Translations under genes and position numbers: made by a program | Assembly (NCBI RefSeq): GCF_025949665.1 | Contig: NZ_JAPDFT010000005.1 | Coordinates: 124,001 to 188,000 of the forward strand | Reading direction: 5' to 3' | From: Chryseobacterium viscerum | GTDB taxonomy: Bacteria; Bacteroidota; Bacteroidia; Flavobacteriales; Weeksellaceae | DNA: 64,000 nt | The notes under the pieces: model-generated | Seen by the model: only the letters and a program-made list of their open reading frames with translations | Database searches by the model: none | Told to the model about the DNA's origin: nothing | Shown here: piece by piece, positions 27,016 through 34,389 of the stretch | Layout: every line of letters begins with the position of its first letter | How positions within the stretch are numbered: the stretch's first letter is position 1

Positions 27016-27759
27016 ATGAAAATATTAGAAGGAAAAGTAGCACTAATTACCGGAGCTACAAGAGGAATCGGTAAAGGTATCGCTGAAATGTTTGCTCAGC
27101 AAGGGGCAAAAGTAGCATTTACCTACGCGGGCTCTGTAGACAAAGCAAAAGAATTAGAAGCAGCTTTAAGTTCTGTAACCCAAATTAAGGGATATCAGTC
27201 TGACGCATCAGATTATGACGCGGCTCAGAAATTGGTGGAAGATGTAATGGCAGAGTTCGGGCAGATTGATATTTTGATAAACAATGCAGGGATTACAAAA
27301 GATAACCTATTATTGAGAATGTCCAAAGAAGACTGGGATAAAGTAATCAAAGTAAACTTAGATTCAGTTTTTAACCTTACCAAAGCGGTAATCAAGCCAA
27401 TGATGAAGGCCAGATCTGGATCTATCATCAATATGACTTCTGTAGTAGGTGTGAAAGGAAATGCCGGACAAGCTAACTATGCAGCGTCTAAAGCTGGGGT
27501 TATCGGGTTTACTAAATCTGTGGCACTGGAATTAGGATCAAGAAATATCAGATGTAATGCTATTGCTCCAGGATTCATTGAAACGGAAATGACTGCTGTT
27601 CTGGATGAGAAAACAGTTCAGGGATGGAGAGAAGAAATTCCAATGAAAAGAGGAGGGCAGCCTGCAGATATCGCGAATGCATGTGTATTCCTGGGCAGCG
27701 AAATGTCAGCTTACATTACCGGACAGACGTTAAACGTTGACGGTGGAATGTTAACTTAA
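27016..27759 (+). CDS. fabG: 3-oxoacyl-[acyl-carrier-protein] reductase
   Basis: 247 residues, standard for FabG, which reduces 3-oxoacyl-ACP with NADPH in fatty acid elongation. Visible are TGATRGIG (12-19), NNAG, the Ser in NMTSVVG, the YAASKAG catalytic Tyr-x3-Lys motif, and the C-terminal ITGQTLNVDGGM typical of FabG rather than generic SDRs. The membrane protein gene downstream starts 3 bp after the stop. Confidence 0.95.
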   Translation: MKILEGKVALITGATRGIGKGIAEMFAQQGAKVAFTYAGSVDKAKELEAALSSVTQIKGYQSDASDYDAAQKLVEDVMAEFGQIDILINNAGITKDNLLLRMSKEDWDKVIKVNLDSVFNLTKAVIKPMMKARSGSIINMTSVVGVKGNAGQANYAASKAGVIGFTKSVALELGSRNIRCNAIAPGFIETEMTAVLDEKTVQGWREEIPMKRGGQPADIANACVFLGSEMSAYITGQTLNVDGGMLT

Positions 27760-27762
27760 AAA

Positions 27763-29082
27763 ATGAAAAAGGTACAGAATATAATATTATTCTTGTCGAT
27801 ATTACTAATCATCGGTCTGGCATACATCAGTTTTTTTAATGTATATCAGACCGATGATTATTTCTGGTCCTACACGACCAGAAAATCAGGATTACTGCAA
27901 AGTTTTACAGATACCTATACAAATTGGGGCGGAAGATATTTCGGATACTCAATTAATATGTTTAATCCTGTTTTTTATGACAGTAACAATATCCTCCCGA
28001 AAATATATCCTGTCTTCTTAATGCTCTCTTTTATCGGAGTTTCTGCATTAAACTTTAAAGAATATTTCAACTATTCTCTGAAAGAATCCCTCAAAAAAGG
28101 GTTTCTTCTGTTTTTCTTTTATACCGTACTTCTTGTAAGCTTACCAGAGCATTACTTCTGGATTACAGGGTCCAATGTCTATTTCGTTCCTGTTATTTTA
28201 TCAGGGATTTTACTTTATTTTTTCAAAAAGTATGAGGATACAAAACGGAAAATATGGTTTTACCTTTCGGTTTTGCTCATCATAATTCTGATGGGATCTA
28301 ATGAAATTCTGGCATTGATTCTTGAAGGTCTTCTGTTAGTCAATTATTATCAGAAGCGTGATAAAGAAAACTTGTTTCTGGTACTGTTAGGAACAATATT
28401 TTTACTTGTATGCTTTCTTGCACCAGGAAACTTCAACAGAATGGGAGAGGTGGAAAGAGGAATGGTAAAATGGTTGAAAAGAATTGCTCTTTTTGGTGCT
28501 GATACGGCTTATGTAGGATTAAAAGTTATTGCAGTACTTCCGTTATTTATAAAAGTTTTTGAAGAAGAACTTAAAAAGATTACCGTTCAGATCACATTTA
28601 AAAAAACTGTTTTATTTTGGTCTGTCGTACTGATTCCTTTGTTATTTACCAGCTATATTCTCACCTCTATTGCAAGACAGTTTGAAAGTATACTCTTTTA
28701 TTTCCTGCTTACTTTTTCACTGTTATTGTATTTTAAATTTGAAAAAATTAAAAAGTTCTGGTGGGCTTCTCTCTTCATTATTTTTCTTCCTGAACTTAAA
28801 ATTTTCCCGGAAAAATATTATTATTTTAATATTGATTTTAATGGTGAAAATATAGTCATGGAACTTCTGGATACAGATCTTAAGGAATATGAAAGAGAGA
28901 TGAATGAAAGAATAGATATCATCAAAAATTCTTCTCAGGACTCTGTTGTTGTAGATAAGATAAAAGTGGTTCCGAGAATTTTATATATAGATGAAATGGC
29001 TTCAGAAAAAGAACAGGAAACCTATGTAAATGACCAGCTTCAAAAATATTTTAACAAGAAATATATAAGAACAAAAGAATAA
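27763..29082 (+). CDS. Polytopic membrane protein (DUF6056-like)
   Basis: 439 residues with about ten hydrophobic segments and a hydrophilic C-terminal tail of about 85 residues. The first periplasmic loop carries a YQTDDYFWSY segment and NWGGRYFGY, a pattern I associate with DUF6056 membrane proteins, which resemble GT-C glycosyltransferases or polymerases with an Asp pair in the first loop. Substrate unknown. It starts 3 bp after fabG, so it is co-transcribed, and ends at a strong bidirectional terminator. Family assignment is from memory and moderate. Confidence 0.65.
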   Translation: MKKVQNIILFLSILLIIGLAYISFFNVYQTDDYFWSYTTRKSGLLQSFTDTYTNWGGRYFGYSINMFNPVFYDSNNILPKIYPVFLMLSFIGVSALNFKEYFNYSLKESLKKGFLLFFFYTVLLVSLPEHYFWITGSNVYFVPVILSGILLYFFKKYEDTKRKIWFYLSVLLIIILMGSNEILALILEGLLLVNYYQKRDKENLFLVLLGTIFLLVCFLAPGNFNRMGEVERGMVKWLKRIALFGADTAYVGLKVIAVLPLFIKVFEEELKKITVQITFKKTVLFWSVVLIPLLFTSYILTSIARQFESILFYFLLTFSLLLYFKFEKIKKFWWASLFIIFLPELKIFPEKYYYFNIDFNGENIVMELLDTDLKEYEREMNERIDIIKNSSQDSVVVDKIKVVPRILYIDEMASEKEQETYVNDQLQKYFNKKYIRTKE

Positions 29083-29085
29083 ATA

Positions 29086-29118
29086 AAAAGGCTTTAGATC
29101 ATAATTCTAAAGCCTTTT
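29086..29118. terminator. Bidirectional terminator between the membrane protein gene and guaC
   Basis: A perfect 13-bp stem (29086-29098 with 29106-29118) around a 7-base loop, between convergent genes. Confidence 0.85.
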
Positions 29119-29133
29119 GTTATGTTTTTATTT

Positions 29134-30174
29134 CTAGTCTTTAAAAACCTGATTTTCCTGTTCCTGAACCCTGATAAAAGTGGTTCTCTTGGAAAGTTCT
29201 TTAAGTTTTGAAGCTCCTACATAAGTACAGGTAGACCTTACACCTCCCAGAATATCTTTTACGGTGTCTGCCACAGGACCCTTGTAGGCTGCTTTCACAG
29301 TTTTTCCTTCAGAAGCACGATATTCTGCTACCCCTCCGGAATGCTTATCCATTGCTGTTTTGGAACTCATTCCATAGAAAAGGCGGTATTTTTTACCATT
29401 TTCCTCAATCATTTCTCCGCCACTTTCATCATGACCTGCAAACATTCCGCCCAGCATTACGAAATCTGCACCACCTCCAAAAGCCTTTGCAACATCGCCG
29501 GGAACTTTACATCCGCCGTCAGCAATAATATGACCTCCCAGACCATGAGCGGCATCAGCACATTCAATAATAGCAGAAAGCTGAGGATAGCCAACTCCTG
29601 TCTTTACTCTGGTAGTACAAACAGACCCGGGGCCAATACCTACCTTTATGATATCAGCACCCACGAGAAGAAGCTCTTCCACCATTTCTCCTGTAACGAC
29701 ATTTCCGGCGATAATGATTTTATCTGGAAAATTAGCCCTTGCTTTCTTCACAAATCCCACGAAATGCTCAGAATAACCATTGGCTACATCAATGCAGAGA
29801 AACTCGATTTTTGGATGCTTTTCAAGGATCAGTTTTATTTTTTCTTCATCGGACTTTCCCGTTCCTGTGCTTAAAGCAATATATTGATGAATACTTTCAG
29901 GCTGGCTCTGCAGAAACTGATCCCACTGTTCAGGAGTGTAATGTTTGTGAATAGCTGTAATGATTTTTTCTTTTGCCAGCTCTACCGCCATTTCAAAAGT
30001 CCCTACGGTATCCATATTGGCGGCAATTACAGGAACACCTGTCCATTTTTTCTTAGTATGTTTAAAAGTAAATTCTCTCTGTAAATCAACTTCTGATCTT
30101 GATTTTAAAGTAGAACGTTTGGGACGGAACATTACATCCTTGAACCCCAGTTTTATGTCATATTCTATACGCAT
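29134..30174 (-). CDS. guaC: GMP reductase
   Basis: 346 residues, the same length as the Escherichia coli and animal enzymes. GuaC converts GMP to IMP with NADPH, linking guanine and adenine nucleotide pools. The (beta/alpha)8 signature GIGPGSVCTTR holds the catalytic Cys186. The N-terminus (YDIKLGFKDVMFRPKRSTL) and the lack of CBS domains separate it from IMP dehydrogenase. Monocistronic. Confidence 0.95.
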   Translation of the reverse strand: MRIEYDIKLGFKDVMFRPKRSTLKSRSEVDLQREFTFKHTKKKWTGVPVIAANMDTVGTFEMAVELAKEKIITAIHKHYTPEQWDQFLQSQPESIHQYIALSTGTGKSDEEKIKLILEKHPKIEFLCIDVANGYSEHFVGFVKKARANFPDKIIIAGNVVTGEMVEELLLVGADIIKVGIGPGSVCTTRVKTGVGYPQLSAIIECADAAHGLGGHIIADGGCKVPGDVAKAFGGGADFVMLGGMFAGHDESGGEMIEENGKKYRLFYGMSSKTAMDKHSGGVAEYRASEGKTVKAAYKGPVADTVKDILGGVRSTCTYVGASKLKELSKRTTFIRVQEQENQVFKD

Positions 30175-30222
30175 TTTGTAATTATTTGTCAGAATAAAGG
30201 TAGTGAATAATATGAAATAGTG

Positions 30223-30230
30223 TATTTTTG
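30223..30230 (+). promoter_or_regulatory. Candidate -7 element with leaderless geometry, Lgt-like gene
   Basis: TATTTTTG matches TAnnTTTG and ends only 5 bases before the ATG at 30236. If real, transcription would start at or very near the start codon. Confidence 0.4.
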
Positions 30231-30235
30231 AAATA

Positions 30236-30979
30236 ATGGATTTTCCTGTAACTTTTCATATTTTCGGTAAAACAATCCTTGCACATCCTCTTTTTGAGGC
30301 TGGCGGAATGTTTTTGGGGATGAGATATTATTTTTATCTGAAACGCAAGTCCAAAGAAAAGCTTTCTTTCAATACCTCTGCTGCCGTTTTGATAGGAGCT
30401 ACTGCCGGCGCTTTGATAGGGTCCAAGCTGATTGGCAATCTGGAAAGTCCTTATACGCTATTTGAGAATTTTAGTATTAAAAAATTTTGGTCAAATAATA
30501 CCATTGTCGGAGGTCTGGCCTTTGGCTTACTCGGTGTGGAGCTTGCCAAGAAGATTGTACATCATAAAGAAAGTACTGGAGATCTTATTGTCTTTCCTTT
30601 GATGTTTGCCATTATTATAGGCAGGATAGGGTGTTTCCTTACAGGAATTGATGAAGAAACGTATGGCATTCCTACTGATTCTGTTTTTGGAATGCATCTT
30701 GGCGACCAATATCTCAGACATCCCGTTGCTTTGTATGAAATAGCCTTTTTAATTTTTCTTTGGATAGGATTAAAATATATTCAAAATCTTAAAAAGTATC
30801 CTTCCGGTTTTATTTTTCAATTGTTTATGCTCAGCTATTTTACTTTCAGATTCTTTTTAGATTTTATAAAACCAAGAGTTGAGATCGTAGGAAACCTTGG
30901 GATGATTCAAATTGTCTGTATCTGTGTTATTATTTACTATATTTATACTGTAAACACCAAAACTTTATATTTAAAATGA
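30236..30979 (+). CDS. Prolipoprotein diacylglyceryl transferase-like membrane protein
   Basis: 247 residues with about seven hydrophobic segments. The block GRIGCFLTG aligns with the Lgt signature GRxGNFxNGE but lacks its conserved Asn and Glu, and HPVALYEIA resembles the conserved HPTQLYE segment. The central region also keeps VGGLAFGLLG. So it belongs to the Lgt family but departs at signature positions, which suggests a paralogue with another substrate rather than the housekeeping enzyme. It overlaps the small membrane gene by 4 bp and is followed by a radical SAM gene, implying a lipid-linked pathway. That is inference. Confidence 0.72.
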   Translation: MDFPVTFHIFGKTILAHPLFEAGGMFLGMRYYFYLKRKSKEKLSFNTSAAVLIGATAGALIGSKLIGNLESPYTLFENFSIKKFWSNNTIVGGLAFGLLGVELAKKIVHHKESTGDLIVFPLMFAIIIGRIGCFLTGIDEETYGIPTDSVFGMHLGDQYLRHPVALYEIAFLIFLWIGLKYIQNLKKYPSGFIFQLFMLSYFTFRFFLDFIKPRVEIVGNLGMIQIVCICVIIYYIYTVNTKTLYLK

Positions 30980-31212
30980 AAACCTTAACTATTTTGGAAG
31001 TAGGAAATCTGGCGGGTGTAGTCATAATGATTATTGGAGTGATTATTTTGGTAGCCGTGGTTTTTTCCCTTATCGTTACTGTTATCACAAAAATGATATA
31101 TGAAAGGAAGGGAGACAGAAAATTCACTAAAAAACAATTTATCCAAACAATGCTTATCTGCCTTCTGGTCTGTGGATTGATCAGTGGTTATATTTGCGGA
31201 GGAGGAATTTAA
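30976..31212 (+). CDS. Small two-segment membrane protein
   Basis: 78 residues, not recognised. Two hydrophobic segments (about 12-38 and 58-76) are joined by a basic loop with MIYERKGDRKFTKKQ. The ATG overlaps the stop of the Lgt-like gene (4 bp), and the radical SAM start follows 10 bp after its stop, so it is the middle gene of a tightly packed three-gene unit. The coupling on both sides makes it likely real despite its size. It could be a membrane anchor for the radical SAM enzyme. Confidence 0.7.
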   Translation: MKTLTILEVGNLAGVVIMIIGVIILVAVVFSLIVTVITKMIYERKGDRKFTKKQFIQTMLICLLVCGLISGYICGGGI

Positions 31213-31222
31213 ACTTTTTGCT

Positions 31223-32626
31223 ATGCCAGTAAGAAATTACACCTATTACGATTATACAATCAGTCTTTGTCCGGAATGTCTTAAAAGAGTCGGTGCTAAG
31301 ATTATTATTGAGGATGAAGCTGTTTTTATGACCAAAAGATGTCCCGATCATGGTTTTTTTAAAACAAAAATAGCTTCTGATGTACCTTATTATAAAAACA
31401 TAAGAAACTATAATAAAGCCTCAGAAATGCCTCTTCATTTCGGAACTGATGTAGAATATGGATGTCCCTATGATTGCGGGCTTTGTGTAGACCATGAGCA
31501 GCATAGTTGTCTTTCTATCGTAGAAGTTACAGATCGTTGTAATTTGACTTGTCCTACCTGTTATGCGATGTCTTCTCCGCATTATGGAAGTCATAGAAGT
31601 CTGGAAGAAATTGAAGCCATGTTTGATGTTATTGTAAAGAATGAAGGTGAGCCGGATGTAGTTCAGATCAGTGGGGGAGAACCTACGATTCATCCGGAGT
31701 TTTTCAAAATTATGGATATTGCAAAGTCGAAACCGATTAAACATCTCATGCTGAATACCAATGGAGTCAGAATAGCCAATGATCCGGGATTTGCTGAACA
31801 GTTGGCGACCTATGCTCCTGAGTTTGAAATATACCTTCAGTTTGATTCATTTAAACCGGAGGTACTGGAAGACTTTAGGGGAAAGGATCTTACTGCTGTA
31901 AGAATGAAAGCGTTGGAAAAACTCAATGAGCTTAATCTTTCCACTACATTAGTTATTGTCCTTCAAAAAGGCAAAAATATTGATGAAATTGGAAAAATTA
32001 TAGAATTTGCCCTGAAACAGAAATGTGTGAGGGGAATCACGTTCCAGCCTGTTGAAATTGCGGGAAGAAACCGGGAAGATTCTGCTCATGAAAAGATTAC
32101 TTTAACTGAGGTGAGACAGGAAATAATCAATCAGTTTCCTTTACTAAACTCTGATGATATTATCCCGGTTCCATGTAACCCGGATTCCCTGGCTATGGGA
32201 TATGTTTTAAAACTTCAGGACGAAACGATTCCTTTGACCAGGTATATAAATCCTGCAGATCTTCTGAATAATGAATCAAGAAATACCATCGTTTACGAAC
32301 AGGATAAAGGACTGCATATGCAGCTGCTGGATATATTCAGTACCGGGATTTCTGTAGATAAGGTACAGCCCAAAGTAAATCAGTTACTATGCTGTCTTCC
32401 GGAAGTTTGTGCCCCGGATCTTGATTATGATAACCTGTTTAGAATTATTATTATGAACTTTATGGATGCTCATGATTTTGATGTACGGGCAGTAAAAAAG
32501 TCCTGTGTGCATATTGTGAATAAAGACTTGAAGTTAATTCCTTTTGAAACCATGAACCTTTTCTATAGGGATGAAAAAAAGGCTTACCTCGAAGAACTTA
32601 GAAAAGAAGATAAAGTATTATTTTAA
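31223..32626 (+). CDS. Radical SAM enzyme resembling tetraether lipid synthase
   Basis: 467 residues from the ATG at 31223; the frame is open further upstream, but that would overlap the preceding gene. An N-terminal Cys cluster (LCPEC, then RCPDHGFF) looks like a rubredoxin-type metal site. It is followed by GCPYDCGLCVDHEQHSC, then the radical SAM motif CNLTCPTC and the SAM-binding ISGGEPT. The C-terminal half has more cysteines (PCNPDS, CCLPEVC). The same order of Cys motifs occurs in MJ0619-type enzymes, including archaeal tetraether synthase Tes, which join acyl or phytanyl chain ends by a C-C bond. Bacterial homologues are little studied. Association with an Lgt-like gene fits a lipid substrate. 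Confidence 0.78.
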   Translation: MPVRNYTYYDYTISLCPECLKRVGAKIIIEDEAVFMTKRCPDHGFFKTKIASDVPYYKNIRNYNKASEMPLHFGTDVEYGCPYDCGLCVDHEQHSCLSIVEVTDRCNLTCPTCYAMSSPHYGSHRSLEEIEAMFDVIVKNEGEPDVVQISGGEPTIHPEFFKIMDIAKSKPIKHLMLNTNGVRIANDPGFAEQLATYAPEFEIYLQFDSFKPEVLEDFRGKDLTAVRMKALEKLNELNLSTTLVIVLQKGKNIDEIGKIIEFALKQKCVRGITFQPVEIAGRNREDSAHEKITLTEVRQEIINQFPLLNSDDIIPVPCNPDSLAMGYVLKLQDETIPLTRYINPADLLNNESRNTIVYEQDKGLHMQLLDIFSTGISVDKVQPKVNQLLCCLPEVCAPDLDYDNLFRIIIMNFMDAHDFDVRAVKKSCVHIVNKDLKLIPFETMNLFYRDEKKAYLEELRKEDKVLF

Positions 32627-32631
32627 TACAT

Positions 32632-32665
32632 AAAAAAGCGTGAAATCAAATTTCACGCTTTTTTT
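32632..32665. terminator. Bidirectional terminator between the radical SAM gene and surE
   Basis: A perfect 15-bp stem (32632-32646 with 32650-32664) around a 3-base loop, A-run before and T-run after. Confidence 0.9.
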
Positions 32666-32683
32666 ACTTTTAATTTCTGATAT

Positions 32684-33472
32684 TTATTTTTCTTCTTTCA
32701 CATTTTCAAAGGTCATCACCTCTTCTAATGTTTTCATGTATTCGTATGCCGTAAGGTCAAACTTTACCGGAACAATGGAAATATATCCGTTAGCCAAAGC
32801 TGTTTCATCAGCATCTTCAGAATCATCCATATTGTTAAAATAACCAGTTAGCCAGTAATATTTTTTACCATGTGGGTTTATTCTTTCATCAAAGCTTTCT
32901 TCCCATTTTGCGTGAGCCTGTTTACATACTTTTACTCCTTTTATTTCTTCAGCCGGAAGTTTAGGAATATTCACATTCAGTACAATACCTTTTGGCATTG
33001 GGTTTTCCAGGGTTCTTCTTACGATATTCTGAATAAATTCTTTAGCCTGCGTAAAATCAGCTTCCCAACTGAAATCCAGTAATGAGAATCCAATTGCAGG
33101 AATTCCTTCTACCCCCGCTTCTACAGCAGCTGACATCGTTCCCGAATAGATCACATTAATAGAAGAGTTGGCTCCGTGGTTGATTCCAGAAACTACAATA
33201 TCAGGTCTTCTTTTCAGAATTTTATCAAGAGCCATTTTTACACAGTCTACAGGGGTTCCGCTGCATGAAAAATCAATCTGCGGACCTTCCAGGGTAACTT
33301 CTTCGTAGCTTAGGGTAGAATTAATGGTAATAGCGTGGCCTTTTCCACTTTGAGGAGAGTTGGGTGCTACAACAACTACTTCTCCGATTTCATTCATAAA
33401 ACTGATAAGATTTCTGATACCAGGAGCTGTAATTCCATCATCATTAGTAACCAGAATAAGCGGTCTTTCCAT
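32684..33472 (-). CDS. surE: 5'/3'-nucleotidase SurE
   Basis: 262 residues, typical for SurE, a metal-dependent phosphatase acting on nucleoside monophosphates and short polyphosphates. The N-terminus LVTNDDGITAPGIR carries the metal-binding Asp11-Asp12. Next come VVAPNSPQSGKGHAIT, SCSGTPVDCVKMAL and SGINHGANSS with the conserved Asn/His, and VIYSGTMSAAVEA. A single-gene unit with a shared terminator downstream and a candidate -7 element 79 bp upstream. Confidence 0.95.
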   Translation of the reverse strand: MERPLILVTNDDGITAPGIRNLISFMNEIGEVVVVAPNSPQSGKGHAITINSTLSYEEVTLEGPQIDFSCSGTPVDCVKMALDKILKRRPDIVVSGINHGANSSINVIYSGTMSAAVEAGVEGIPAIGFSLLDFSWEADFTQAKEFIQNIVRRTLENPMPKGIVLNVNIPKLPAEEIKGVKVCKQAHAKWEESFDERINPHGKKYYWLTGYFNNMDDSEDADETALANGYISIVPVKFDLTAYEYMKTLEEVMTFENVKEEK

Positions 33473-33550
33473 AAATTATCTTTAATATTTTTTATTCAAA
33501 TAGGGTGAATTTGTTCATGTTAGAATTGAACAAATAGATTTTCAACACAT

Positions 33551-33558
33551 CAAATGTA
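33551..33558 (-). promoter_or_regulatory. Candidate -7 promoter element for surE
   Basis: The minus strand reads TACATTTG, matching TAnnTTTG, about 79 bases before the surE start. The adjacent palindrome (33574-33595) covers the region where the -33 element would be. Confidence 0.4.
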
Positions 33559-33573
33559 GGTAAAAATAAGACG

Positions 33574-33595
33574 TAATAAAACAGCTGTTTTATTA
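33574..33595. promoter_or_regulatory. 22-bp perfect palindrome
   Basis: Perfect two-fold symmetry over 22 bp, with core AAAACAGCTGTTTT. It overlaps the upstream side of the candidate surE promoter, the position of a repressor or activator operator. It also lies about 280 bp past the stop of the small membrane protein gene, where it could form a weak hairpin. Confidence 0.4.
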
Positions 33596-33875
33596 TTAAT
33601 TTTTCCGGATTCAGAATAGAGGCTGCCTTGTTTTTATTATAAAATGGGGCTGTGGGAATGGAAAAAGGAGAATTAAAGTTTAGAAAATAAATTAGGAATT
33701 AAGAAAAATTAATGCATTGATTTAATTTCAGGTTCCCCAAATAGCAATTTCTGTTTCATTAATAACCTCAGTACTTTACAGATGCTTTTTCAAACAGAAT
33801 CTGATACCGTTTAGCTTAAAAGCACCTGCTAAGCCTGATGGTTGTTTAATTTAAGTGGTTGTACAAAATAATAAA

Positions 33876-34046
33876 CTAATCAAGAGGTTTTCTGCCTGTA
33901 ATGATGTTATAAAGAATAACAATAATGGCAATGACCAGTAGAACGTGAATCAAATAACCCGTGCTGATGCCCGGAACTATTCCTAACATTCCTAAAAGCC
34001 AAACAACGATGCAGATGACTGCAATTAACCATAATAAACTTCTCAT
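33876..34046 (-). CDS. Lmo0937-like small membrane protein
   Basis: 56 residues from the ATG at 34046. A longer frame to 34085 exists, but the shorter form matches the usual size (about 50) and start of Lmo0937-family proteins. Two hydrophobic helices (MRSLLWLIAVICIVVWLLGM, then YLIHVLLVIAIIVILYNII) are joined by a Gly/Pro turn, ending in GRK. Members are abundant, often stress-induced small membrane proteins of unknown function. Confidence 0.75.
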   Translation of the reverse strand: MRSLLWLIAVICIVVWLLGMLGIVPGISTGYLIHVLLVIAIIVILYNIITGRKPLD

Positions 34047-34389
34047 GACGTTACATTTTAAAGTTATCTGGTTAAATATCAGCATATTTTGTGCCTTTAT
34101 GCTTTGAAATTCATTTTTGTGGTATCTGTTTTTAGTTTTCAGTGAGAAATAAAATTGGGAATCTTCCTTGAAAACAGAATGATAATTATTGCATTTTGGA
34201 ACTAAACTGCCTGATAATAGGAAATGGCTAACACTGTTATTATTATTTGCGAATCTATTTAATAAAAATGTTCAAAACTTTCTGATAATTGCAAATAAGG
34301 TATTAAATTTGATCATTTGTAACAGTACCAAACTTACTGCTACTAATTATTATACTTATTTTAAAAAAATTAATAAATAAAGACAGTTT
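34047..34389. other. Gene-free interval upstream of the tail-specific protease
   Basis: 343 bp of AT-rich sequence between divergent genes. The only element seen is a TAnnTTTG match at 34304-34311. A 63-codon open frame here has no coding character. Confidence 0.55.
34304..34311 (+). promoter_or_regulatory. Candidate -7 promoter element for the tail-specific protease
   Basis: TAAATTTG matches TAnnTTTG, 78 bases before the ATG at 34390. No properly spaced TTG upstream. Confidence 0.35.

Larger units (their letters stand above)
33473..33875. other. Gene-free interval upstream of surE
   Basis: 403 bp. It contains a TAnnTTTG match on the minus strand (33551-33558) and a 22-bp perfect palindrome at 33574-33595 centred on CAGCTG with AT-rich arms. 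No coding pattern was seen in the remainder. Confidence 0.6.
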
